Shown here piece after piece: positions 45,030 through 54,439 of a stretch of DNA of 64,000 nt. The notes below the pieces were generated by a model. The model was not told the origin of the DNA, searched no databases, and was given only the letters and a program-made list of their open reading frames with translations. Position numbers and translations under genes: made by a program. This stretch comes from Fidelibacterota bacterium (GTDB lineage: Bacteria; Fidelibacterota; Marinisomatia; Marinisomatales; SCKK01): positions 1 to 64,000 of the forward strand of contig SCKK01000005.1 of NCBI GenBank assembly GCA_004124475.1. Direction: 5' to 3'. Within the stretch, counting starts at the first letter, position 1, and the number at the start of each line of letters is the position of its first letter.

Positions 45030-45929
45030 CTATTGCAATAATAGCATTTTCTTCTGATCAAAGAATTTATCTGTTTTTAAAGTGTAAATATAAATTCCTG
45101 AAGCTACTTTATCACCGTATTGGTTTCGTCCATCCCATTGTACCTTATGATACCCTGTAGGCATGGTTCGATTTACAATAGTAGCAACCTTCTGCCCGAG
45201 CAAATTATAGATGTTGAGTTCCACAAACGAATTGTCTACGAGTTGGAAATTAATTGTCGTGATTGGGTTGAACGGATTGGGGTAATTTTGGCTAAGGGCA
45301 AACACTTCAGGTATACCTGATTTATCTTCGGTCACCACAAGGAAATCAGTCGAAAAAGTGACAGGATTGTCCACATCGGGGAAACTACAAGCGACATTCT
45401 GTACATCCATACCGGATAACTTAACGCCTCCTTCTCCCCCAAGAGAAAATTGTATCTCATTCCCCAAAGCGCCGGTGATAACAAAATTCACTTCTATTAA
45501 AATCCCTTCTTCCCCTGGTTGTGTGGCATCGCCGGATAAACTAAATCCAAAAACAAGTGCAGATCCCCAATCAGTCTCTGTAAACGCTATTGTCCAACCC
45601 TGAATTTTATCTCCCACAACAACACTGGCTCCAGCTTCAGAATCTAGTGTTAACGCATTATCTGAATTGTCAAAAATTTCAAACTGAAATGCTCTTAGCG
45701 GTTCATTATCATATAACAAAACAGGTAAAGTTAATGTGGATGCGTCACCACTAATATCAGAAAATCCCAGACAGGCACACAGTCCGGTTGAAATTGAATC
45801 CCCATAAGTAGCGCTTGTTGTGTCAAGGTCGGTGTACCAGGCCGTATCCTGAGGACAGTCCAGCGCATTTGCAAACGAAATCGCTAAGACAATAATTAAG
45901 TTGATAGTTAATACACGCATATTTGTCAT
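45030..45929 (-). CDS. Secreted protein with type IX sorting domain, cohesin-like body
   Basis: The 299-residue protein has a signal peptide (cleavage near ANA, residue 22). The body of about 180 residues reads LTLPVLLYDNEPLRAFQFEI and EEGILIEVNFVITGALGNEI (in parts), a pattern like cohesin-type beta sandwiches. Its final 80 residues are a type A sorting domain: SQNYPNPFNPITTINF, LNIYNLLGQKVATIV, GIYIYTLKTD, KKMLLLQ. It is thus a predicted type IX cargo, cleaved and surface-attached by PorU. The nearby paired gene is unknown. Confidence 0.82.
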   Translation of the reverse strand: MTNMRVLTINLIIVLAISFANALDCPQDTAWYTDLDTTSATYGDSISTGLCACLGFSDISGDASTLTLPVLLYDNEPLRAFQFEIFDNSDNALTLDSEAGASVVVGDKIQGWTIAFTETDWGSALVFGFSLSGDATQPGEEGILIEVNFVITGALGNEIQFSLGGEGGVKLSGMDVQNVACSFPDVDNPVTFSTDFLVVTEDKSGIPEVFALSQNYPNPFNPITTINFQLVDNSFVELNIYNLLGQKVATIVNRTMPTGYHKVQWDGRNQYGDKVASGIYIYTLKTDKFFDQKKMLLLQ

Positions 45930-46437
45930 TATACCTATTTGTTGAAATCTACAACTATCTAATATGTCCTAAAACTATTTTTTCCTTTTCACTTGAGAGG
46001 ATCAGTAAAATTTACCTTAGTTTTCTTTATTATCGGGGCATATCCGAAACAGTATCCCACCAATGCTCAATATTACCCTTTTTATTACTCTCTTTTAGTC
46101 GAAAGATGTGCCACGCACTTTTAAAGTGCGTGGCACTTTCTCAATAATAATTATTGAGGCAAATCAGATTGTGGAGAAGTGAGGATTTTTTGAAAATTGA
46201 TTATTTCTTTGTATTATAAAAGTAACCTTGAAGGTTCATTGAGTAATTTACCCGCCAAATGTTTCTAAGATAGAGAAAATATTTTCCCCCGGATTTTTGA
46301 ATAACTCTGATCCATCATAAATAATAATTGCTACTCCTTGTTTCTTTACTTTTACCTCTAACAATACAAGATCTTCAGTCCCGCTGATTGATGGTTTATA
46401 ATCCCCATGTAAAAAAAAATAGATATTGTACGGTAGT
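45930..46437. other. Intergenic region with a strong palindrome
   Basis: No gene is seen in this 508-bp gap. A palindrome with 13-14-bp arms (GTGCCACGCACTTT and its partner, 46108-46136) is followed by a second, CTCAATAATAATTATTGAG (46140-46158). It lies downstream of the subtilase gene (minus strand) and upstream of 45929. It could end subtilase transcripts, or it could be a dispersed repeat. Confidence 0.5.
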
Positions 46438-49400
46438 CTACTTTAAATACATCACTTTTTGGATGTGTAAATCTTCCTCAATTTTAATCCGGATGAAGTA
46501 AATCCCTCCAGCCACTTTTTCTCCAATAGTATTGGTAGCATCCCAGCGAATTTGATGGTAACCGGCTGACTGAGTGACGTTCAGCAGTGTTGTAATCTTT
46601 TGTCCCAGTAAATTAAATACATCGATTGAAATCTGTGTTTCATGTGGTAAAGAGTATTCAATCATCGTAACCGGATTAAATGGGTTGGGATAGTTATCTT
46701 TTACATGGAACCCCTCTGGGATCGATAGCGCCAGACCATCCACGGATGCGGTACTATCTGAACTGTTGCCAGTCCGAAGTAGATTACCACGATACATATT
46801 CCAGTAATCACCTTCAATTCCCTGGCTCTTGACATCAATCACGTACAATGAGTTGCCAATCCCAACAGCAATCTCCGGATCACCATCACCATCTATATCT
46901 GTGACAGTGAAAGATCCCTCAGTGGTTCCGCTTAAAGTAACTGGAAAATTAGGATACATATCGCCTTCAAAGGTTAAAGCATATACTTTCCCCCCTAAAT
47001 CGACAGCAATAATTTCCGGATGACCGTCCCCATCCAAATCATAAAAAACAGGTGCGCTTTTTACGGAACTTGCAGCAGTGAAGGGCCATCCCGGCAAATC
47101 GTTTCCATTCCTATCAATACCGTATATATTTCTATCAACGCTTCCAAAAAAGATTTCTGGCTCTCCATCTCCATCTATATCCTCAACCACAGGTGATCCT
47201 CTTAAATCACTGCCAGTACCGTAAACAAAAACCTGTGCTCCTTTATAATCGATTGCGTAAAAATTATTGTCATCCGATCCTACTAAGATCTCCAACTTTC
47301 CATCTCCATCCAAGTCAACTAAAGCTGGATCTGAGTTAATTCTTCCACCCGTTGTAAAAGGGAATCCGGTGAGAATCGCCCCCTCTAAATCATATGCATA
47401 CACACTATTAGACCAAGTTCCTACAACAATTTCATTCGATCCATCGCCATTAATATCCCCAATCGCTGGAGCTGTCATCAACGATTCATTCACATTAATA
47501 GGAAATGATTCATAATCTGTTCCATCATGGTGAATCACATATAAATAGTTTGCGAAATCGCCGAAAATGATCTCCAAATCACCATCACCATCAAGGTCAG
47601 AAAGGGCAGGTGTCGACACTATAGATCCATTTGCCATATATTCTAATTCCACATTTCCGTCTTCATCCAAGATGTAAAGAATCTTATCCTTCGAACAGAA
47701 AACTATCTCCAAATCTCCATCTTTATCCAAGTCAGCAATTGCCGGTGCTGATCTTACTTGATCCCCAGTTTGAAATGTCCACCGAAGGGAACCATCATTA
47801 TTGAGGGCATAAAGGTTTTTGTCATTGGACCCTATCAGTAATTCTAACTGGCCATCACCGTCTAAGTCCACAATAGCGGGAGATGATAAGATGCTGTTTG
47901 ATGTGACGAACGGGAATCCTGATTGAACCAGCGAAACTTCAATGTCAAAGGTCTCCTCTGTTTCATAATTTTCATTCGCCGTGATCGTAATGGTCACATG
48001 TATATCCCCCGGAACTGCGGTTGAAGCGATGCTGAACTCCAAGCTATCCAATATATTGACACCTGATCCACCAGAGATAATATCGGGAAATGTGGCGGTG
48101 TCATCAATAATTGTAATATCTGGATGATTGGAAGATAACACAGCAATGACATTTGTAGCTTCCGCCCACCCTTCTTCGTTCAAAATCACTACCCGCATTT
48201 TTGCCGTCTCACCCGGATTTAAAACACCGTCATCATCATCAACCATCTGTATCGAGTGAGATTCAATCGAGAGGTCAGGAAACGCTCCGCTTGCAATCGC
48301 CGCAAAGATATCCACTCGACCGGAACCAAGTCTTCCTTGTAAATACGACTCCTGATTTACCTCGTAGATAACCGGGTTTGCCGTTTCTATGAGCCTGGAT
48401 TCAACCCACTCCCGGGTTTGATCCGGGAAAAAAGACCATAACAATCCATAACTACTTGCCACAACCGGACTTGCCATGGAGGTACCACGCCACGATTGAT
48501 AACCTTCGGATATGTTTAAATAGACTGTACTCAGAATACTTTCCCCCGGCGCCGATAGATCCACACTCTCATGATACGTAGCCCAGTGATTCCACTGGTT
48601 ATTCGGTCCAAGGGCGGTAACAGAAACCACGTGATTATAACTTGAAGGGTAATGAGCGGAATCTGCCTCGTTTCCGGCATTATCCCCATTGCCAGCAGCA
48701 GCTACGATAATAACATTGTAATTATTATAGACACTATTTATGATACTCTGCTCGCTCACACTTGATCCATATCCTCCCCAACTGCAGTTTATGATGTCAG
48801 CGCCCGCTTTGGCAGCGTAGAGTATCCCCTGATACCCTCCAACTATGAGGTCATCGGGATCATCGTCTTCCATCGTTTTAACCGGCATATGCTTCACAGA
48901 CCAACCTGTACTTGCCATACCGATTTCATTGTTTGTTACTGCCGCCGAAATGCCTGCAACATGGGTACCGTGCATATGGAGTCCAGAAGTACCCTGACCC
49001 GGAGGTCCGACTGGATCATTATCCTGATCACTCCCAGAAGTCGTTCCTGCAATATCCCATCCGATTAAATCGTCCACATATCCATTACCATCATCATCTA
49101 CATTGTTCAGATCCCCAGGATCCAACTGCCAGTTTCCATCGATATATTCAATGGTATGTCCATCTTCATCATAATCTTCTCTCAGGTTCTGCCATAAATT
49201 ATTAATCAGATCAGGATGGTCCCAGTCACATCCGGAATCCACAATTCCGATAACAATGGATGAATCTCCAGGCGTTTCTCCACCTGAAATATCCCACATG
49301 TCCCACGCCTCCGGTGAACGAATCGCGGGTAAATACCATTGTTGAGAGTATTTCAGATCGTCGGGAGTATAAGTCAGTCTGTGGATAGGAACTCGCTCAG

Positions 49401-49770
49401 CAAATTGAATATGATCATCCCGTTGAAATACCTCAACTATAGTCAGTATATCTTCTCTCACAGCGGGAAGATGAATATCATAAAACCTGTTCAGGAAAAT
49501 ATCCCCATCCCTGTCAAACTCCGTCGCTGTTGGCAACCACTGGACTATTTCTCGAACCTGATATTCAGATAATAAATTATCGAATGATGTCATGCTGGTA
49601 AATATGACCTTATTAGTTTTATTTAAACCAATAGTATTTAGATCATTTCTGAAATAAACTCGAATAATATCGGAATGATAAATACCATCCAACGACTCGG
49701 TTAAAATGACCGCAGGTAAAATTGTTGCCATAATCCACAAACTTCTGAACGAACTGATTTTCTTTTTCAA
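46438..49770 (-). CDS. Subtilisin-like (S8) protease with FG-GAP repeats and type IX sorting domain
   Basis: The 1110-residue secreted protein has a signal peptide, an N-terminal prodomain, and an S8 catalytic domain. The triad is visible in VIGIVDSGCDWDHPDL (near 178), HMHGTHVAGISAA (near 268) and GTSMASPVVASSYG (near 431). From about 620 to 975 are about seven copies of an FG-GAP/VCBS-like repeat (pattern PAIxDLDGDGxLEIxxG, Asp-rich and calcium-binding). The end (about 1030-1110) is a type A sorting domain with NYPNPFNPVTMIEYSLP and KVMYLK. It is a predicted surface or released protease acting on external protein. Confidence 0.93.
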   Translation of the reverse strand: MKKKISSFRSLWIMATILPAVILTESLDGIYHSDIIRVYFRNDLNTIGLNKTNKVIFTSMTSFDNLLSEYQVREIVQWLPTATEFDRDGDIFLNRFYDIHLPAVREDILTIVEVFQRDDHIQFAERVPIHRLTYTPDDLKYSQQWYLPAIRSPEAWDMWDISGGETPGDSSIVIGIVDSGCDWDHPDLINNLWQNLREDYDEDGHTIEYIDGNWQLDPGDLNNVDDDGNGYVDDLIGWDIAGTTSGSDQDNDPVGPPGQGTSGLHMHGTHVAGISAAVTNNEIGMASTGWSVKHMPVKTMEDDDPDDLIVGGYQGILYAAKAGADIINCSWGGYGSSVSEQSIINSVYNNYNVIIVAAAGNGDNAGNEADSAHYPSSYNHVVSVTALGPNNQWNHWATYHESVDLSAPGESILSTVYLNISEGYQSWRGTSMASPVVASSYGLLWSFFPDQTREWVESRLIETANPVIYEVNQESYLQGRLGSGRVDIFAAIASGAFPDLSIESHSIQMVDDDDGVLNPGETAKMRVVILNEEGWAEATNVIAVLSSNHPDITIIDDTATFPDIISGGSGVNILDSLEFSIASTAVPGDIHVTITITANENYETEETFDIEVSLVQSGFPFVTSNSILSSPAIVDLDGDGQLELLIGSNDKNLYALNNDGSLRWTFQTGDQVRSAPAIADLDKDGDLEIVFCSKDKILYILDEDGNVELEYMANGSIVSTPALSDLDGDGDLEIIFGDFANYLYVIHHDGTDYESFPINVNESLMTAPAIGDINGDGSNEIVVGTWSNSVYAYDLEGAILTGFPFTTGGRINSDPALVDLDGDGKLEILVGSDDNNFYAIDYKGAQVFVYGTGSDLRGSPVVEDIDGDGEPEIFFGSVDRNIYGIDRNGNDLPGWPFTAASSVKSAPVFYDLDGDGHPEIIAVDLGGKVYALTFEGDMYPNFPVTLSGTTEGSFTVTDIDGDGDPEIAVGIGNSLYVIDVKSQGIEGDYWNMYRGNLLRTGNSSDSTASVDGLALSIPEGFHVKDNYPNPFNPVTMIEYSLPHETQISIDVFNLLGQKITTLLNVTQSAGYHQIRWDATNTIGEKVAGGIYFIRIKIEEDLHIQKVMYLK

Positions 49771-50251
49771 CTTTTTTTCCCTTTAACCACTTTTCAAATC
49801 TTAACTAACATTTCTCACATTATTAGTGGATACATAACCTCTTATTTATCTTACGGAAACAATATCTTTACTACTTTGTTTGGTTCTCATAAGGTTAAAC
49901 CACTTTTTACTATTCCCATAAAACAACTCCATAGGAGTGGTATGTCTATAGTACGTATTTTCTGGTTGATTATAACCCCGTAGGGGTGATATATATCGTT
50001 TTCAATGAGGTTGTGTACAGATTTACTCGAAATATACCACCCCTATGGGGTTAATTTATTTTTTATTCCCAAACTATAAACATATCATCCCTACGGGATT
50101 AACCTGTTATCCAATGATTCTCCAAGATTATTATCAAGAAGTAAGAAATGTTAGTCTTAATATTAAATATACCTCATCACTGGTCTTTTTAATCAATTCA
50201 GATGATTTTTCTTAAAAATATTTGGCAAACATTTGGGTAACTTATTTCTTG
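49771..50251. other. Intergenic region carrying a palindromic repeat array
   Basis: This 481-bp gap holds the cluster at 49924-50103 (listed separately). The flanks are AT-rich and have no gene. Confidence 0.6.
49924..50103. repeat. Array of four CCCGTAGGGG-type palindromes in two opposing pairs
   Basis: Four copies share a consensus CCCCGTAGGGGTGATATRT. Copies near 49927 and 49974 point right, while copies near 50033 and 50092 point left. Within each pair the spacing is about 48-59 bp and similar sequence follows the palindrome (for example TGGTATGTCTATAG versus TGATATGTTTATAG). The whole forms a large imperfect inverted repeat. Repeats with this core are common between genes in Bacteroidota-like genomes, possibly moved by REP-associated transposases; none is encoded here. 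Confidence 0.65.
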
Positions 50252-53194
50252 TCACTTCAACAAAATCATCTTTTTTGTCATCGTGAAACCATCCGCTGAG
50301 AGACGGTAAATATAGATACCTGTAGCCAGATCACTCCCATCCAGAGGATATTGATATCGCCCAGCAGGCAACCATTCACTCACCAACTCCCGGACAATCC
50401 GACCCTTAAGGTCATAAATTTCCAAAGACACATGAGTATCTTTGGGTAATTCAAAAGGAATAAAAGTAATGGGGTTAAACGGATTGGGATAATTCTGTTT
50501 CAGTGAAAACATCGACGGTAATTGTGACAGTTGCATAGGAGTGATAGAGGCTACCGCATCCACCACCGCCCGAATCATAAGGTCGCCATTGTAGCCCAAA
50601 TCGCTGATAGGTGCCCAGGGACTACCCGGAATCTGGAAGTAACTATTTCCCTCAACGGGTGCGTCTGTGTCTAATCCTAATTGGGTTGAAATTCCAGATT
50701 CACCCCACACAACATAAAAACTTCCGCCATCTACACTGATATTTCCCGCCGATACATCCTTTTCATTCCACCCTTCTATGATGGAAGTGAAGAGCAAATC
50801 GGTTCCCAATTGGGTACCAGGCATTCCATTTTCACCATCATCTTTAAACAGTTTTACCCAGGTCAGACCGCCTGCTCCTGTTGCATAATATTTCACTTTT
50901 AAAATTTGGATAGGATAGTCGTCCGGTGTAAATCTTACGGCATAAAATCCACCGTCTCCCAATAGGGTGACGCCGGTTTCCGCTGTGCCGTCATCATAAG
51001 AAATTTCGTAAACTGTTGTAGCCTGCGGCATGACTTCCACTTCGTCTGAAAATGGACTTTCCGCTTCATCTTCATTTCCGTAATTGTAAACAGCCGTGAC
51101 TACATACCAATATGTGGTCCCATTCATCACAAATGGATCATCAAACTTGTTATCAGGCCAAGCAGAGCCGTACGAGAGAGGATCACCATAATCCTGACCC
51201 ACTGTGTGACGATAAATATTGTAAACTACGCTTACCTCTCCTGAAGCTGCTATTATTGCACGAATTCCCCACTCACCATCGGGAAAATTATATGCTTGAG
51301 CATTGGATTGCCATGTACTCCACCCACCTAAGTCAGCGTAACTGTTGGTGGATGGAACGGCACTTTCATCTAAGGCAGCATATATTGTATCTAAAGGAGA
51401 ACCGAAACTTCCAACATCAAATCCAATAACAAAGTCACTCGTGAATTCCCAACCATCAGGGGAAAGATCATATTCGTTCCACGTACCTGCCGAAAGTATT
51501 ATATCTTTCTGAAAGTCAGGTGTAGCATTAATTAAACCACCCGTCGCCGAATAACCTTTTATCGTTGTTTGACTCCCGTAGTTGTTACTATACCCAAAAA
51601 TTTTCACTGATGTAACCTCCGCACCAAAAGGGGTATCGAAATATTCTCCAACCACAAAAGTGCCGGACTGTGCATAAATCCCATTGGTAAAGATAGAACC
51701 ACTTCCATCATCGTTATCGTAGACAATTTCCCCGCCTTCGCTACCTCCGATTGGATCCCATGTTAAGGACACAAGTTGGTCTCCCGCTACAGCTACTAAA
51801 TTTGCCGGGAAAGGATATTGGGGTTCTTCGGCTGTATAGGCAACATGCCATAAATCTCCTCCTATGCTGACTAAGGATTGGGCATTAAATCCCGTTGTGT
51901 CTTCTCCATCATTGGTAAAAACTCCTGCAACATCAATATTGTCAATCCACACACCAGTTAATTCCGTATTATCGGTGGTAGAATAGTTCGGATCAGAAGC
52001 AAATGCAAACCGGATCATTACCTCTTCTCCATGATAAGATGAGGGAATAGGAACGGTTGTGGATGTCCATGTGGGATTTGTTTCAGGACCTCCCCATCCG
52101 GGAATATCACACCCTTCGTCGAATTCGAAACCAAAACTATAGGTTACATCAGTGTTGTACTGCGGACTTGAAGGGGTCAGCACCTCCCACGATGCTCCTC
52201 CATCATTGGAGATTCGGACATTAAAGGCATCCCAGCCATCAAAATTGGTAGGTCCGCTACAGGCTGGACAATTAAACGTACAAATTTTTTCTATGGCTCG
52301 CCTTTGCATAAAAGTTAGATTCATTTCACCACTATTTGGTAAGGTGACAGGGGGCGTATCCAAAACTTGATACCAATGATCAAGATATCCTCCATTGGTT
52401 CCAAGATCCGGATCAGCCATCCGCCACGATTGTCCTCCATAGGCATTCACCGTGGACTGATGCCACATGGCTGGTGTGGCTGTCTGATCCTCTGAAACCC
52501 AGTTTCCCATGATTCCATCCTCAAAGTCTTCAAAAAACACCTCAGCTCCATCTACATGAACCACAAAATCATCAATCCACAGTCCTTCAGCCTCTGCGTG
52601 AATTGCATCACGATCGGAATGAAAAAACCAGCGAAATTGAATGGTCATCCCCGCATAATTATCCAAATCGATTGGAGTGTTATACCTTTCATTGAAGGAT
52701 GCCCACATATCCGGAGTATCCACATAGACGAAATTGGTATCGTGAACGCCATATGGATTTGAGATATAATACCAGTTGACTCCGCTATCCGGAGAAACCT
52801 GTACACCCCAGTAATCAACATTGGGGAATTCATCATAATCGATTATCGCTCCTCTGACCATAAAATCAGCATCCACTTGATTGCCTGAGGGTAATACGAT
52901 CTCCGGTGAATAAACGAAATTTTCCATGTTCGGGTTATATGTTCCTTCATCGTTCTGGCAAATTAGAGAATAATCACCTACATAAACGGTGGATGGTGTT
53001 ACTTGTAAGGTTTGATATCCCCCCGAATAGTCCGTATTGTCTCGAGAAATTGCAGGGTGCAACTTGATGACTTTTTCACTGAACTCAGACTTGTTTAATA
53101 AGTCAACCGATATTTCTCCCCTGACCCCAAAAAGTTCAGTGGAAGAAAAAAAGATAAACACAAACATCATAATAAAATGGTTAGCTATTTTCAC
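50252..53194 (-). CDS. Large secreted protein with MAM/jelly-roll-like domains, FN3 and type IX sorting domain
   Basis: The 980-residue protein has a signal peptide (cleavage near FGVRG). Two similar regions (about 90-235 and 240-440) carry GVQVSPDSGVNWYYIS, GLWIDDFVVHVDGAEVFFEDFEDG (read in parts) and VRISNDGGASWEVL, WIDNIDVAG. These patterns are shared by MAM-like or immune-inhibitor-A-type beta sandwiches. A fibronectin-like stretch (NLVAVAGDQLVSLTWDP) and another beta domain follow. The C terminus is a type A sorting domain (NYPNPFNPITFIPFELP, KKMILLK). No catalytic motif is recognised, so it is probably an adhesin or binding protein. Confidence 0.8.
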   Translation of the reverse strand: MKIANHFIMMFVFIFFSSTELFGVRGEISVDLLNKSEFSEKVIKLHPAISRDNTDYSGGYQTLQVTPSTVYVGDYSLICQNDEGTYNPNMENFVYSPEIVLPSGNQVDADFMVRGAIIDYDEFPNVDYWGVQVSPDSGVNWYYISNPYGVHDTNFVYVDTPDMWASFNERYNTPIDLDNYAGMTIQFRWFFHSDRDAIHAEAEGLWIDDFVVHVDGAEVFFEDFEDGIMGNWVSEDQTATPAMWHQSTVNAYGGQSWRMADPDLGTNGGYLDHWYQVLDTPPVTLPNSGEMNLTFMQRRAIEKICTFNCPACSGPTNFDGWDAFNVRISNDGGASWEVLTPSSPQYNTDVTYSFGFEFDEGCDIPGWGGPETNPTWTSTTVPIPSSYHGEEVMIRFAFASDPNYSTTDNTELTGVWIDNIDVAGVFTNDGEDTTGFNAQSLVSIGGDLWHVAYTAEEPQYPFPANLVAVAGDQLVSLTWDPIGGSEGGEIVYDNDDGSGSIFTNGIYAQSGTFVVGEYFDTPFGAEVTSVKIFGYSNNYGSQTTIKGYSATGGLINATPDFQKDIILSAGTWNEYDLSPDGWEFTSDFVIGFDVGSFGSPLDTIYAALDESAVPSTNSYADLGGWSTWQSNAQAYNFPDGEWGIRAIIAASGEVSVVYNIYRHTVGQDYGDPLSYGSAWPDNKFDDPFVMNGTTYWYVVTAVYNYGNEDEAESPFSDEVEVMPQATTVYEISYDDGTAETGVTLLGDGGFYAVRFTPDDYPIQILKVKYYATGAGGLTWVKLFKDDGENGMPGTQLGTDLLFTSIIEGWNEKDVSAGNISVDGGSFYVVWGESGISTQLGLDTDAPVEGNSYFQIPGSPWAPISDLGYNGDLMIRAVVDAVASITPMQLSQLPSMFSLKQNYPNPFNPITFIPFELPKDTHVSLEIYDLKGRIVRELVSEWLPAGRYQYPLDGSDLATGIYIYRLSADGFTMTKKMILLK

Positions 53195-53266
53195 GATTTT
53201 TTCTCCAATTTACTTTTAAATCTAACCCAACCGGGAGTAATTATTCTTGATCTGGCTCACCTTAGA

Positions 53267-54439
53267 TTAAAACTGAATCTGTAATGATAACTGATGAACA
53301 AAATCTAATAATCCAAAGTTTACAAGAGCATAATCAAATTGCAGGAAACCGTAATGAATTCCTGCCCCAAAAGCGAGTCCTTCTAAAGATAATTTACCAT
53401 TTTCGTTATATACGGGATACTCAACATAAGCATTCTGTTGATCATCGTCCTGGTATTCTGCAAAGGTATAACGTCTCCATCCATTATATTTTTTTCCCAT
53501 CCGAACCGATAGAATTTTTCTCCATTCGTATTCCATTCCTACACTTAACCTCATTGTATGATCCAGTGGATCACTGGCATTTGCGAGGAAACTTAATCTA
53601 TGATCCCGACTTATGCGGGTCTCATTTATACCGCCAAGAAGGTCTGTCCGGATGCCCATTCGGAAAGTCAGTGGGAGTGGCCATTTTTCCGTACTATAAC
53701 GGCTACCACCTTCAATTTCAAGTCCTGTTGTCGTGTTTTCTAAGGGTATCTCCAAGTCAGGACCGTCAAGTTTCATCTCACCACCAAAATTTGTTATGGA
53801 CATCCCTAAAATAGTGGCTGCCACTCCAGTAATAAAATAAGAACCGATATCAAAAGCAAAAGTCTGGGCAACTTCCCTGTATATCTGTTCCCTGATATAC
53901 TTAATAGTTACTCCCAGACTGAGAAAATCGGTCATATTCCTGGCATAAGAAATCCCAAGTACCAAATCAGACACGATAAAATATTCCCCGAGACCCTCAT
54001 CAAATTCTACGGTCGTTACCTCCATCTCTCCGGAATTGAGATAGATGAGGCTAATCCCCACATAGTTAGATCCATTCAAAGGTTGTACATAACCAATATA
54101 GAAATGTGAGATATCAGCATAAAGACGCGAATGACTGACTGCAAGACTATTTCGTCCCACTGATGCCATCCCTGCCGGGTTCCAAGCCATGGTCGTGGCA
54201 TCATTTGCCAAAGCCACGAAAGCACCACCCACAGATGCTGCTCTGGCACCCACATCTAATTTCAGAAATGTACCGATGGTTGTGGCAACTTTAGTCACGT
54301 CCTGGCTTTGTAAGGGACTGGACAACATAAGAAATAATAATAAACCCATGCCTCTCATTTTATCAAATATTACGTCTGAAACCTGATGGATTGAACCTTT
54401 ACAAACAGATGGAATTTTTCTCTTTCTATCCCTCATCAT
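53267..54439 (-). CDS. PorV/PorQ-like outer-membrane barrel protein
   Basis: The 390-residue protein overlaps the end of the upstream gene by 4 bp (ATGA). It carries the PorV/PorQ signature TFLKLDVGARAASVGGAFVALANDATTMAWNPAGM (read in parts), followed by barrel strands to a C-terminal LSLQIQF. PorV shuttles type IX cargo to the PorU complex at the outer membrane. A signal peptide is visible only from the internal Met near residue 28 (MRGMGLLLFLMLSS), so the true start may be 54358. It is the third gene of the receptor/surface-protein/PorV-like operon. Confidence 0.82.
   Translation of the reverse strand: MMRDRKRKIPSVCKGSIHQVSDVIFDKMRGMGLLLFLMLSSPLQSQDVTKVATTIGTFLKLDVGARAASVGGAFVALANDATTMAWNPAGMASVGRNSLAVSHSRLYADISHFYIGYVQPLNGSNYVGISLIYLNSGEMEVTTVEFDEGLGEYFIVSDLVLGISYARNMTDFLSLGVTIKYIREQIYREVAQTFAFDIGSYFITGVAATILGMSITNFGGEMKLDGPDLEIPLENTTTGLEIEGGSRYSTEKWPLPLTFRMGIRTDLLGGINETRISRDHRLSFLANASDPLDHTMRLSVGMEYEWRKILSVRMGKKYNGWRRYTFAEYQDDDQQNAYVEYPVYNENGKLSLEGLAFGAGIHYGFLQFDYALVNFGLLDFVHQLSLQIQF

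Noticed and set aside
49924-50103. CRISPR array
   Set aside because: Repeats are short palindromes in opposing orientation with related and not unique spacers, and there are no cas genes.
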